From positions 21,090,908 to 21,154,907 of the forward strand of contig NC_052357.1 of assembly GCF_009727055.1 (NCBI RefSeq): a DNA stretch of 64,000 bases, read 5' to 3'. Source of the DNA: Benincasa hispida. Lineage: Eukaryota; Streptophyta; Magnoliopsida; Cucurbitales; Cucurbitaceae. Numbering within the stretch: position 1 is the first letter of the stretch; each line of letters begins with the position of its first letter. The notes beneath the pieces were generated by a model. That model saw only the letters and a program-made list of their open reading frames with translations. It searched no databases and was not told the origin of the DNA. The translations under genes were made by a program, and so were the position numbers. Shown here piece by piece: positions 12,131-24,319 of the stretch.

Positions 12131-12933
12131 ATTGAAGTGTACTCTTGCTCTCTCAATCTCGCTCTCTCTCAAAATCTCGCTCTCTCTCTTACTCTTCCTC
12201 TTTCTTACTCTCCCCCAATACAAAATTTCGTAATGCTACCCTTCTAGAAATAACACATCAAAAATAATTAAACAGACTCAAAAAAAATAATGTTTCACCT
12301 TTCTTAAAAAGTTGTTCTGTTCCTTGCTGAGAAAGCCTCGTCTTGGATATCCCCGTTCGAAAAATCTCCGTTCAACAAAATACCGTCAAAAACCAGAAAA
12401 GTAATCAACTTTGAAATGGAGTTTAGAGTTTAAAGAAATCACCATTGTATTGTGTTTAGGTATTATTGATTTGATTTGAGGCTTCCATCGTGACATTTTG
12501 TCAAATCAACAGTACACTGACGAGTAATCACATCAACCGGGAAAATTCAAGCAAGGGCAAGAGTGAGAGCGAAAGCATGTCATCAGACAATAGCAAGATT
12601 TACCTCGTGCATGAGACCGGTGTAAGGACAAATTAAGTAATTTGGTAGGGCGATGACACCAACAGATGGTCAATTGACATTATTTTTAAAAAAATGATCA
12701 TTTGACGTTTTGGACCCAATTTTTGGATCATCCATACAAATTTCCCCGATTCTCAGAACCACCAAAATCTATTCTTTTATACTAGTCATTCGTTGTGTAC
12801 ACTTACAAATTTACGCTCAAAATCTAATAATGTAACATCTTATTGCTCTTATTTCATGACATCAAAAGTTTTCTCTATAAAGTTCTCACTCTATAAGGGG
12901 AAAAAGAATAAAATAAATAAAAGCTAAAAGAAG

Positions 12934-15015
12934 CTATCCCTGGGGGCGAAGTTTTCGTATCAACCATTTTCGTCGTAATTTAACATCCAATGCAATAAAC
13001 GTTTTTGCCTTCCTTTCATCCTCAAGGAGATCACAAGCATCCAATACAAGATCTTCATCCATGTTTGGCAATGCTTGGATAGCTTCAATCACTGTCTCAA
13101 TCGAGATGGAACTCAAGTTATCATCATTCTTCTTCTCCGACAAGGAAGAAACAACGCTCGCCATCTCCCGTAGAGCACTAGCCATGCTTTCATCTTCCCC
13201 TCTTAGCTTCTTATTGTGATTGAAACTAGACATACTTTCTAATTCCCTTTTGTTCTTTGGACCCAAATGTGTTGATTCCTTCACACTCGCCTGTTCTTCA
13301 CTTGAAACCGATGTAACAGGAGATTGGAAACCTATCGAAAGTTTTCCGTCCTCAGCGTCATGGTGCTGCTCTATACCTTGTCCTGATAAGCAGTCTCTTT
13401 CGTCGAAACTAGGATCACAGATCACACACAGGTCTTTATAGTACGGGATTGGCCGTGTCATGAATTGCCGAGCATCTGTATGTCCCTACCGTTCAGCAAC
13501 AAAAGTGATTAGAACTTTGTTATTATCCTGAACACCATCAAATGAATTTTTGACAGCTTTATATCTAAAGACTTTACAAAGACTTCTTCCATAACTATAA
13601 TTCAAGACAGAATATTGATGTTGATTGTTTTGTTAAAACTAATGTAACTAATGTGGTTACCTCCATACCCTCGTAACATTTCTTTTTCCCGTACAAATTT
13701 AATCTGCAAAATGCTCAGTATGTTCAAGTGCAGCTAAAATGTTTGTGCAATTCTGTAAATAACAAATAACTAAAGCCTTTCTATTATAGCTTTTTAAGAT
13801 TTTAATACTCGCTAATAGGCATAGACAAACAAGAAAGAGAATTATGGAGCCAGTGTGTACCATGTAGTTTGCATACCTTGATATAGTCTTGCCAAACGTA
13901 ATCATCAGCGGTAATCATTTGACGTGTTTCATCCCAGAGAAAACCATCCAAGTCTAACAGATTCTTTATGACGTTATACTGCCGCCTTAGAGTTTTGTAC
14001 CTATTCTTCAATACATCCACATCATAATTGAAACCAAACTTAGCATTGAATGATGCAATCATCTCAGACCATGATTGTTTGCGGAAAATCCCATCTATTT
14101 GATTGCCTTTCTGCACTTGCTCCAGCATTAGGTCTATGAAGAACCTGTCCATTGGAGGCTGCCAATATGTTCGGGAACGACAAATGGTGGTGGTTGCTGT
14201 TATATTGGACCCATGTTGTGGTATCTCATCAATAACATTTCCAGGTAAAGAGATTTTATAGTCTTCACCAATCATGATTTCCTGAAGTGACTCGACATCT
14301 CCCTCGCTAGCAGTCCCCAGTGGCTTCGTATACATTGCCTCATTCTCACCTGAATGAGATGACTCCTGTAAATAAATCCCTGATAACCCATAATCAACAA
14401 GTATAACGACAAGATTTCTACTTTTTCAAAGAAATCCAGAGAATTGGGTGTTATATTAGTGTCAAGGCAATGATCATTACTTTTTTGTTCAACAGTTGTG
14501 TCTCCGTATATTATACACAGATCATTGTAATACGGAATGCTCTTAATTCTGAATGATCGTGCTTCAGGGTGTGCCTGTGAACATGATAAATAAATTCTTT
14601 GAACATTGAGTAATAAAGAAGAGAACAAAGTAAAGAAAGACAGGGATGCTTCCAATGGATTTGTTAAAGGCATAAAAACCTTGAGATATTCATCCCAGAC
14701 ATTATTATCAGCGGTCACCATTTGTCGAACTTCGTCCCAGCTGAAACCCCTCTGATCAAGAAGATTCTTCACAGCTTTGTACAGATTCCTTAGTGTTTTA
14801 TGTCTATTCTTTAAAACATCCTTTTCATACTCGAATCTGAACTTTGAATTGAACAGTGAGATCATGTTTTTCCAGGCTCGTTTGCTGAACAAATGATCAT
14901 CAAATTTGTTCCCTTTGTCAACTTGTTCTAGCATGAGATCAATGAAATATCGATCCATTTCAGGCGTCCAAACTGTTCTCAACCGATCATTACTGTTTCG
15001 TGTCTGTACACCCAT
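12934..15015 (-). CDS. L10-interacting MYB domain-like protein, two Myb/SANT-like domains
   Basis: Four exons with GT-AG borders, all in phase 0: 14680-15015, 14422-14574, 13877-14365 and 12934-13485. They total 1530 nt, giving 509 residues and a TGA stop. The first Myb/SANT-like domain (PF12776 type) covers residues about 14-112 (RTVWTPEMDRYFIDLMLEQV, KNRHKTLRNLY, GFSWDEVRQMV, VWDEYLK). It is followed by the usual HPEARSFRIKSIPYYNDLC tail. The second domain covers about 225-325 (RTYWQPPMDRFFIDLMLEQV), with its tail HTDARQFMTRPIPYYKDLC. The C-terminus is acidic, then basic (LRRKWLIRKL). Arabidopsis LIMYB binds ribosomal protein L10 and represses translation genes; whether this homologue does so is unknown. 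The stop is 187 bp from the MULE. An extra upstream exon cannot be excluded. Confidence 0.85.
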
Positions 15016-16075
15016 ACTGCTATCATTTTAGCAAGGTATCAGTCTGATGTACATAACTCAAACATATGATATACTTGCAATTACAATTACTCACATTCAG
15101 TTATTCAGATAGGGGAGGTTCTAAAATAACTTAATAGTAACAAAAAATTTATGACAACATATTGGTTCTACACTCATACGAGAGCTTTCTGGCTAAAAGT
15201 ACTTCTACAAATGCTTTGTTGGCCATTGGCAAAAGTGTTTTTGATTATGCCCAAAACACACCCAAACATAGCCTACATTGCAGCGGTAAAGAATACCAAC
15301 AACAAAATGAACGCTGGAATTTTCGTACTTCCCATAAATTCCTAAAAATAATTGAAATCTCCTTCCAACAAAGAGGAAATCAGTAAAGTCAGATCTTTAA
15401 TCCCCCAGTCTCTTCACTGACACAAGAAATAAAAAGAAACCCAAGAGGGAACAAGGTAATGGAACCATAGAAACACCCCCATTTGAGGGCATTAGAAAAG
15501 AAGCCATAAGCCAACAAGTTGAAGCCACCCCACAAGGGTAAAAGCTCCATTATGCGACTTCAAAGCTCCATGGAAGACCAAAGTAAGAGTCGAAAGAATC
15601 ACAATTAAGAGTCTAAAGAATCACAATTAAGAGTCTAAAGAATCACAACGTCACACCCATCATCCCAATACTGAACAGAAAGGAAAAAGAAAGCTAAATT
15701 GACAAGAGCATTAAAGACCCAATTGACTTCAATCCATTCCAAGACATTAAAACGAGGGAAATCCTATGAATTTGTTGGGAGAATGAATCGAAACGCGCAC
15801 CTTCAGAGTGAGAGTGAGAGGCGACGGTGGAGCTTCCAGGAGAATTGGGAAGGAAGGAATGGGAATTTTTGGGGACGGGATTTTCCTGGATAAGCTTAAG
15901 GAAAACTGGTGTGTGGGATTTTGAAGTAACCCTAACCGGAGTAAGATTTTAACCCGGATTAAGATTAAGCGAGAGTGGAGTGTTACGATACTCCAACCGG
16001 ATTTTGTAAACCGGGATAGGGTTGTTCTCATCTCATCTCTATCCCCACTAGATTTTTTACATAAAATCCTCTTTT
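15016..16075. other. Upstream region of the MYB-like gene, no second gene recognised
   Basis: Probably promoter and 5' UTR of the minus-strand MYB-like gene. GC content rises at about 15790-16030 (cgacggtggagcttccagg, ccctaaccggagtaag), but the open frames there resemble no family I know. A 22 bp tandem repeat lies at 15586-15650. Confidence 0.35.
15586..15650. repeat. 22 bp tandem repeat, three copies
   Basis: Three head-to-tail copies of agagtctaaagaatcacaa followed by tta, with one substitution in the first copy and a truncated last copy. Confidence 0.8.
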
Positions 16076-16199
16076 AAAAAATATATATAAAACAACAGGT
16101 TAAAAAATTATTTTTGTCCTGAACTTTCACGAAATCTAGTGAGGATAAAAAACAATTTTTGTCCCTGAAAATAGGTTAAATATATATATATATATATTA

Positions 16200-16642
16200 T
16201 AGGTTAAAACAATTTTTGTCCCTCAACTTTCACGAAAGTAACAATTTAGTTCTTAAATTTTATATTGTAACAATTTAGTTCCTATACTTTCAATTTTGTA
16301 ACAATTTAGTCCTTAAACTTTAGTATATAACAATTTTAGTCCTTGTATTTTCAACATTATAACAATTTAGTCTCTAATGTAAAAGAATTCATCAAAATTA
16401 GATGTCAAGTTTTAATACTTTATGATGTAAAACTTGTATTTTGTAAGAATATTAAATCTCTAATTAGACTAAATTGTTACAAATTTTAAAGCTCAAGGAC
16501 TAGATTGTTATATAGTAAAATTTAATGACTAAATTGTTACAAATAAAATTGAAAGTATAGGGACTAAATCATTGTAAACAAAAATCCATGGATTAGATTG
16601 TTATTTATATGAATGTTTAGAGATTAAAAGTGATTTTTAACC
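16200..16642. mobile_element. Foldback MITE of the 'acaatttagtcc' family
   Basis: Starts GGTTAAAACAATTTTTGTCC. The reverse complement of the right end starts GGTTAAAAATCACTTTTAAT. Both arms repeat acaatttagtcc-ttaaac phrases about every 35 bp, and the fold centre is near 16400-16440. A partial extra copy of the left end lies just outside at 16093-16160. Non-coding. Confidence 0.7.
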
Positions 16643-18262
16643 AAAAAAAAAAATACGGTTCAACTTTATCATTTGTTTAAAGAAATACTCTTATATTTTT
16701 AAAAGTTGCAATATTACTCCTAAAATTTCATAAACATTTTAAAACGAAGGTGGGAGTAGAATTCTTTGGAATTTCAAATGAAAATTGAGAGAAAAAAAAT
16801 TGGTATGGCCATACCTTGAACAGAAAATTGAATTACCCTAATGTTCAAAGTCTCAATTTTTTAGTTCAAAATTTGGAAGAAATTCTACTATGATGGTAGT
16901 TTTGAAACGTTAATAAGAGTTTTGGAATAATATTACAACTATTGAAAATATATGAGTAATTTTTAAATTAATTTTTTTCTCTTAAAAAAACACAAAGTTC
17001 AAGGTTAATTTTTATTATATATAATTTACCCTTTTTCCAACTTAAAACATATCCTGACTATTAAATTAAATTTAGATCGAAAAGTCAACCGATGTTCTAG
17101 TTATGCACTAGTGTCTTCATTTATTTTTCTCATTTGAGATCAATAGGGAGGTGGAGGACTCGAACTTCTAACATCAAAGTTGATAATATATACTTTATGT
17201 TTATTTTAATAATGTCTATCTTTATTGGTTGCAGTTACAAATCTCCCTTTTATTTTTAATAAAATTTTGTTTAATTATAATTTTATAGTTAAGTTCTTAT
17301 TAAATTCGTATTTAATAGGTCGGTTTAGTTTCAAAATGATATTGTAGATTTAACAATATTGATATAGGACTTAGAGAAGCAAATGATGTAGTCCACACTA
17401 TTACTCTTTGCACTCACACAACTCAACACTTAGTTTTATGGTTGGACGAGCTACCAAATTGGACATGTCATGCTACATGTAAATATCATGTTAAGAATAA
17501 GAGACAAACTCATCCTCATTTGTAACCATTTTATTTAATGTTTGTTTGTTATCGGTTTTATCTCAAAACGAAAAGAAAAGAAAAAAAACATAGAGTTGAC
17601 TTATTTTTAAGTTGATATTTATTTCCTCATATTTTTACTTGGTCTTAACTTTTTTTTTTTTTTTTTTTGGCAAGATTCAGTCTTAAACCTCTATATAAAT
17701 GGGCTAAAAATGAGCAAAAAAATATAACATTAAAAAAAATTGTCATATAGTCAATTTGGTAACACTATCACAAGAGACAATCGGTAAAATTTGACCAAAC
17801 CATAAAATTGAATAAAATTTTCAAAACGATAGTGCCATATTGAGACAATTCAGACGTAAGATTTTAAAAGTCAGTTTCAATTCATTGCAACTATCAACGT
17901 CAATTTAGATTTTTGTTAAATGGTTAATCTAAAATTAATTATAGTAATTAGAATTTAAAAAGAAAAGAAAACCAAAATTTACCCTGTAACTTGGCAAGAA
18001 AAGTCAACATTTTACTCTACTTATAATTTAATCATATTGAATTATAGACTTGATTAAAGGACAAACTTTATACTTTGCTCCGGTTTCATATGAAGTTTGG
18101 TGGAAGATTTTTATTAAAAAAATCCTTTGCTACTCTTAAATGTGCAAGGTCATAAGTTCATACATATGGGTGCAATGAAATGATGACAATATTAGTATGA
18201 AAATTTAAGCCTTCGACCTCACGAGAAAAAAAAATACACAAAGATGAAGATTTGAAATTAGG
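16643..18262. other. AT-rich intergenic stretch, no gene recognised
   Basis: Only short chance frames. One phrase, ggtggaggactcgaacttcta (17152-17172), resembles ones at 7247 and 31350 and may mark a dispersed repeat. A T-run lies at about 17650-17670. Confidence 0.45.
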
Positions 18263-19132
18263 TGTATTAGATCTTGTGTGGTTGGAATTATTTATTTAAG
18301 TGTTACAGATATTATCGGAGTTGCCATTGCATTTGCGGTTTCTGGCAAAGGAATGTTTCTCGAAAATGCAAAATTTGTAAATTTCTTTCCTTATTGGGAT
18401 TTACCTTCTACAACATTATTTGCCGATCTTTTCCTTGTTCAGTGTGCGACTTTTTTGGAAGTTAGGGTTGCTCTTACTTGTTTCCGCTATGCATATTTAA
18501 AGGACACTTAGTCCTCCAATTTAGGTTGGTCATTCTATCTTTACAAGAGCAACATTGTAAGTGTATCAATTGTGTAAGAACGAGTGAATTACATCACTCG
18601 AAGACATACTCCATGTTGTTTATGTTCTTGTATCACGATTCATCTGATAAGGGATTCTCACAACTTGGGAGAAGCCTAAAGTCATTTGAGCTAAGGGGAC
18701 TTTCTCTTAAAAGGGAAAGATATAATTCCAGTGAGAAGGAGTCTCACGACTTAAGGGGATCTCAAACCTTACAGAAACGGAGTCTCGGTCTTAGGGGGAA
18801 CCTAAGACATTCTTCACTGATATTCTCACTTAGGGGGAGCCTAAGTTTCCGTGAGAGGAAATCTCAAACCTAGGGGAACTTAGGTGTACGATTGAGTGAT
18901 AAAGTTGTTTGGAAATCACTTATCATTATATATAAGTACTACGTTGTAATTGTTTATCATTAATATTAGTAAAGTTATCTTTCTTAGGCACATTGCCCCC
19001 CAAACGTAGGTGGTTTACACCGAACTGGATTACCAATCTCTTGTATTCATTTATCTCCTGATTATGTCTTGTAATTGTTGTGTGGAGTGTTGTGACATTA
19101 CAGGTAACATGGTTTTGCAGTATTCATCTCCT
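18263..19132 (+). repeat. 5' LTR of the Sirevirus-type element
   Basis: Begins TGTATTAGATCTTGTG and ends near TATTCATCTCC. It matches 26726-27603 along its whole length, with many substitutions. Contains several short ttagggggaacctaag-type units at 18690-18880. Confidence 0.85.
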
Positions 19133-19145
19133 TTTATCAGAGCAG
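19133..19145 (+). other. Primer-binding site (initiator tRNA-Met), mutated
   Basis: The sequence ttttatcagagca stands where copia elements have TGGTATCAGAGC. The first bases are changed, the rest is conserved, and it starts directly after the LTR end. Confidence 0.65.
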
Positions 19146-19167
19146 GTTACCATTATCTCTGGTGCTA

Positions 19168-20985
19168 TGATCTGGCCTCTCTCAATGAAAGGAATAAAGG
19201 AAGGAGGATCTACTACACGTCCCCCTATATTGGATGGGTCAAACGATGCATATTGGAAAGCGAGGATGTCAACCTTTCTAAAGTCTTTAGACAACAAGTC
19301 ATGGAAGTCCATTATTGTTAGCTGGAGACATCCTTAAGTGGCTGATGAGGAAGGTAATCTGAAGATCAAGCCTGAAGTAGAGTGGACTAAAGAGGAAGAT
19401 GAAGCCTCTCTTAGAAGCTCTCAAGCCTTAAATGTCATATTCAATGGAGTTAATAAAAACATCTTCCGGTTGATCAACACATGTGTTTCTACTAAAGAAG
19501 CCTAGGATATTCTTGTTGTTGCTCACAAAGGAACTTCCAAAGCTAAGATGTTTAGATTGCAACAGTTGGCCTTAAAATTTAAAGCCTTAAAAATGCAAGA
19601 AGAAAAAACTATTGTTGAATTCAATGTCAAGTTACTTGACATTGCAAATGAATCGTTTTCCTTAGAAGACAAGATCTCTAAAGAAAAACTAGTCAGGAAA
19701 ATTCTCAGATCGTTACTTAAGAGGTTTGATATAAAGTCACTACAATAGAAGAAGCTCAAGATATCACTATAATGAAGGTCGATGATCTCATCGGATCTTT
19801 ACTTACTTTTGAAATGTCCCTTAGTGACAAACCTTAGAAAAGGAACAAAGGAATAGCTCTACAATCTTCAATTCAAAGGCACTCATCTGATCCAATAGAG
19901 GAGTTCGAAGAAAATCTTGCCAATGACATCTCTTTAATGTCAAAACAGTTTTCTTGCGTGCTAAAGAGGTTTGAGAGGAAATCAGGTTTCCACTCCCCAA
20001 GGATGACCAAATCTAGCAACACATTTGGACTACCTATTTATCAATCTCAAAAATCAAGGAAGGATTTCTGACAAACTGAATGGTAATGATATAAACAAAG
20101 ATAAACAGTTTTTGGTATCGTGAATGTGAAGGCTTTGATCACTATTAGTCAAAATGTCCATTTCTGAAGAGGCAAAACGATAGTTATGTTCTGACCCTAT
20201 CTAACAAGGAGTCTAATGAAGTAGTGATCTAACAGAAGATATCATGGCTTTTGTCAGTTCCATTTCCTCAAATAGTTCAAAAGAGAAAATATCTATCAGC
20301 GAATTTGCTGTTGTTGGTGGAGATGAGGAAACCCATGACTCATCTATTCCTACGTCCTATCGTGACCTTTACAAGCAGATGTGTGAGGATGCGAAGGCCC
20401 TTGATGTTCAGAAGGCAAGAATTAAGTCTCTTATTGCTAACAATCCTCGTCTTATGGAAGTTATTCCTAATTTGAACATGAACTCAATAAAATCATGGCT
20501 GAGAAAGAGTCCATAAGCTAGTTTGTTAGGATGTTAAATTCTGGAACTGATTGTTTAGAACAAATCTTATTAGAAGGTAAATCTTCTAAAGATGCTTGTG
20601 GTACTAGCTTCACTGGTTCCAGCTTTGACAATAGACATCAAAGTTCAGATAAAGGCAAACATAAAATTGTATTTGTCAGAAAACAAGAACCATGGAAAAC
20701 TACTCAGTCAAAATATCCTACTACTGGTCATCTTCAGACCAGGAAACATTCGAACAGAAAGAAGTGGACCTGCCACTTCCATGGGGGAAAAGGCCATATT
20801 AGACCCTACTGCTACAAGCTGTATGGATATTGGAGTTTCCAACACAACTCACGGTCTTCTAGTTATTTCAATAGCAAAAGATCTCATTCTCCTGTAATGA
20901 AGCAAATATGGAGAGTAAAAAACAATCCAAATCTCTGTAATGTTGTTCTTACATCCCTCATATCTTCAACCAAAGGGGATTAGTT
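19168..20985 (+). pseudogene. gag remnant of the Sirevirus-type element
   Basis: The start region encodes LDGSNDAYWKARMSTFLKSL, typical of copia gag. A UBN2-like segment follows at 19548-19748 (LQQLALKFKALKMQEEKTIV). A degenerate zinc-knuckle segment lies at about 20770-20815 (CHFHGGKGHIRPYC; the second ligand is His instead of Cys). Several stops and frame changes separate these pieces. Not a functional gene. Confidence 0.75.
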
Positions 20986-20989
20986 TTTT

Positions 20990-23900
20990 TTTTATAGTGG
21001 TTGTTCTTAACATATAATAGGAGAAAGAAGTTATGTTTTTTAGATTAAAAAAAACTTGGATCAGAACATATTACTTTTGGTGATTGAGCAACAAGGAAAA
21101 TCATTGGAAAAGGAAAACTCAATTATCCAGGCTTTCCTGTACTTGATGGTGTAATGCTGGTAGAGGGTCTGACTACAAATTTGATCAGTATCAGTCAGTT
21201 GTGTGATCAAGGGCTAAATGTGAACTTTATAAAAGTAAGGTGTGTTGTCAGTTGTCACTGATAATGCTAGATCTCTTGTCATGACAAGTAAAAGATTGTC
21301 TAGCAACTGCTATTTATGGACACCCACTGACTCTCAACATCATTTTGTTTTGAAGCATGATGAAACTACCTTATGGCATAAACATTTGGGTCATGTTAGC
21401 ATTAAAGCTATTCAAAAGGTTGTGATCAGTATTCCAAATGTTGGCAATAATGGACGAACTATTTATGGAAAGTGTCAAGAAGGTAAGCAAATAATAGTGT
21501 CTTATAGATAGGTACCTGTCACAGTTACAAATTGTGTTATTGAGTAATACATGTTGATCTTATGGGCCTCGTGCAAGTTGAAAGTCTTAGCGGGAGGAAA
21601 TATGTCATGGTCTGTGTTGATGATTTTTCAAGATACACTTGGGTTAGATTTATAAGAGAGAAGTTAGAGATTGCTCAACTTCTCAAATCTCTTTGTCTTC
21701 AACTGCAGAGGGGAAAAGGTCCCAACATTGTTCGTCTTCGCAGCGATCACGGAAGGGAGTTTGAAAATAGTCAGACTACTGGATTATGTACTACTAAAGG
21801 TACTTACCATGAGTTCTATGCTCCTATACTCCCCAGCAGAATGGTGTTGTTGAACGAAAAAATTGCACTCTTCAAGAGATGGCACGTGTCATGCTCCGTG
21901 CTTATGATCTCCCTTACCAGTTTTGGATTGAAGCTCTGAGTATTGCGTGCCATATTTATAATAGAATCTCCCTCCGCCCTGGCACTGACTGCATAAACTA
22001 TGAAATTTGGAAGGGGAGAAAGCCCAATGTCAAATATTTTCATGTTTTTGGCAGCCCATGCTACATATTGGCAGATTAAGATCCTAAGAAAAAAATGGAA
22101 TCCAAAGAGTGATGAAGGCATCTTTTTGGGGTATTTTGCAAACATCCGTGCTTCTAGAGTTCACAACAAGCGTACTAAGTGTGTCATGGAGTTCATAAAA
22201 TTTGTTATAGATGATACAAATGGAAGAAACAGTACATCCCCTTTTAAAGATGATAAGAATGAAATTGTCAGAACAAAAAATTGTAGTCCTGAGATAAGTG
22301 TCACTTCAAATGAAAGTGACATTCCATGTGACATCTCGAAGAATATGGATCAAAACGATCCCTTTGATAGTGGAGATGATCAAGTGTGTTCAAAGCAGCT
22401 CTCCAATAGAATTTTAAAAAATCATCCCTCAAGTAACATTATTGGGAATCTTGAAGCTGAAGTGTCCACCAGAAAAAAAGTTATAAAGTGGATTACTAAT
22501 AAACAATTGGGAACATCTGTTTCATCTCTCCGATGGAACCTAAAAATGTTGTTGAAGCTCTAAAAGATGAATGTTGGATTAATGCAATGCAAGAAGTGTT
22601 GTGTCAGTTTGAAAGGAACGACGTTTGGGAGTTGGTTCTACGTCCTGTGTCAGCAAATGTGATTGGAACCAAGTTGATTTTCAAAAATAAGATTGATGCA
22701 AATGGCATGGTCACTAAGAATAAGGCTTGTCTGGTAGCTCAAGGTTACTCTCAAATTGAAAGTATTAACTCTGATGGAACTTTCGCTTCATAGCTCGATT
22801 GGAAGCTATCAGACTATTGCTGAGAATTGTCTGTCTCTTAAAGTTCAAACTCTATCAAATGGATGTGAAAGTTCCTTTTTAAACAGGTACTTGAAAGAAT
22901 AGGTGTTTGTTGAACAACCCAAGTGTTTTACTGACCCTGTCCACCCGGACCATGTATACAAACTCAAAGAAGCCTTGTATGGCTTAAAATAAGCACCTTG
23001 GGTTTGGTATGATATATTGACTATCTTCTTGTCAATAATGGCTAAATGAGAGGTGGAGTTGACAAAACCTTGTTTGTAAAGAAAAAAACAAGGAAATCTA
23101 GTGATTACTCAAGTTTACGTAGATGACATTGTCTTTGGTGGAATGTCACAAGATTTAGTGGATCTTCTGGTTAAACAAATACAAACTGAGTTCGAGATGA
23201 GTGGTTGGAGAACTGGCATACTTCTTAGGATTTCAAATTAAGCAAATAAAGGATGGCATCTTTGTTTCTCAGCAAGTATGTCAAAACTATTGTGAAGCAA
23301 ACTCTTGCTCCTACTCATATTAAACTATCCAAAGATGCTGAAGGGATGGATGTTGATGAAAGCGTGTACAGGAGCATGATTGGAAGTCTCTTGTACTTAC
23401 AACAAGTAGACTTGATATAGCTTTTACTGTAGGTTTGTGCTAGATACCAAAGCAAGCCCAAAAACAGTCACTTGCTAAGTGCCAAGTGAATCATCAAATA
23501 TATTAACGGTACCAGTGACTATGGAATCTTGTACACTTTTGATACTAACAGCTCTTTTGTCGGAAATCTTGTACACTTTTGGTACTAACAACTTTTTTGT
23601 CGGATATTGCGATGCAGATTAGGCTGAGAGTTCAGAAGATCGCAAAAGTACTTCTGAAGGTTTTTTCTTTCTCTAGAACAACTTAATGTCCTGGTTTAGC
23701 AAAAAACAAAATTGTGTATCCCTACTACAGAGACTGAATACATAGCAACTGGTAGCGGTTGTACCGAACTCTTGTGGAAGAAATAGATGTTGAATGAGTA
23801 TAATGTCTCACAAAATACTATGACATTGTATTGTGATAACTTGAGCGCAATCAATATATCAAAGAATTCAGTCCAACACAGTAGAACTAAACACATCAAC

Positions 23901-24062
23901 ATTTGACATCATTTTATCAGAGATTTAGTTGAAAGCAAGCAGATTGTTCTCAAGCATGTTTGAATCGACAAGCAAATAGCAGATACTTTCACCAAGGCCC
24001 TTAACGTGAAACAATTTGAAGCCCTCAGAGCTTCTTTGGGCCTATGTAAAATTAAAGTGTAA
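20990..24062 (+). pseudogene. pol remnant (integrase, reverse transcriptase, RNase H)
   Basis: In order: a GAG-pre-integrase segment (LWHKHLGHVSIKAI, about 21376); the integrase core with VCVDDFSRYTWV at about 21612 and RSDHGREFE at 21741; the reverse transcriptase N-terminal segment at 22533-22793 (ERNDVWELVLRP, GTKLIFKNK); the catalytic YVDD box, still intact at 23116-23127; and the RNase H end, with the stop at 24060-24062. The protease active site was not found. Multiple stops and frameshifts occur throughout. Confidence 0.8.
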
Positions 24063-24319
24063 CAATTAATCAAAGGAGATTTATAGGCCTTTCGAGGAGT
24101 AAGGCCCATTGCATGTGTTATGTGATGTGGCACTCGTTTATGTCTTAGTTTGGTGCATGATTGAGAAAGACAGAAATTTATTACCTTGAGTTTATTATTG
24201 TTTTTACTTATCAGTTATGTTTTGGCAGGAAAACTTATTTTGAATTTACAATTCTGATCACACACGATCTTTTCAACTTCCCCTGTGATTGTGTCTTTGC
24301 GAAAAAACTGCTTCCCATC

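Larger units (their letters stand above)
8356..12747. mobile_element. Mutator-like element (MULE), 4.4 kb, internally deleted
   Basis: Terminal inverted repeats of about 120 bp: the left end starts GGGGAAATTTGTACGGATGA and the reverse complement of the right end starts GGGGAAATTTGTATGGATGA. Both continue through 'aattgggYccaaaa', 'gtcaattgacc' and 'ccaaattacttaattt'. Flanks aattctta and gattctca make an imperfect 8 bp duplication, compatible with old MULE target-site duplication (usually 9 bp). Inside are a mudrA remnant on the minus strand and a DUF1985-type fragment on the plus strand. Plant MULEs that carry ULP1-protease-associated genes are an established class (Kaonashi-type; also reported in melon). 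This copy looks non-autonomous. Confidence 0.85.

Noticed and set aside
15747..16031. 94-codon minus-strand frame upstream of the MYB-like gene
   Set aside because: Pro/Ser-rich without a known motif and with no splice connection that I could justify to the MYB-like exons; may be 5' UTR.
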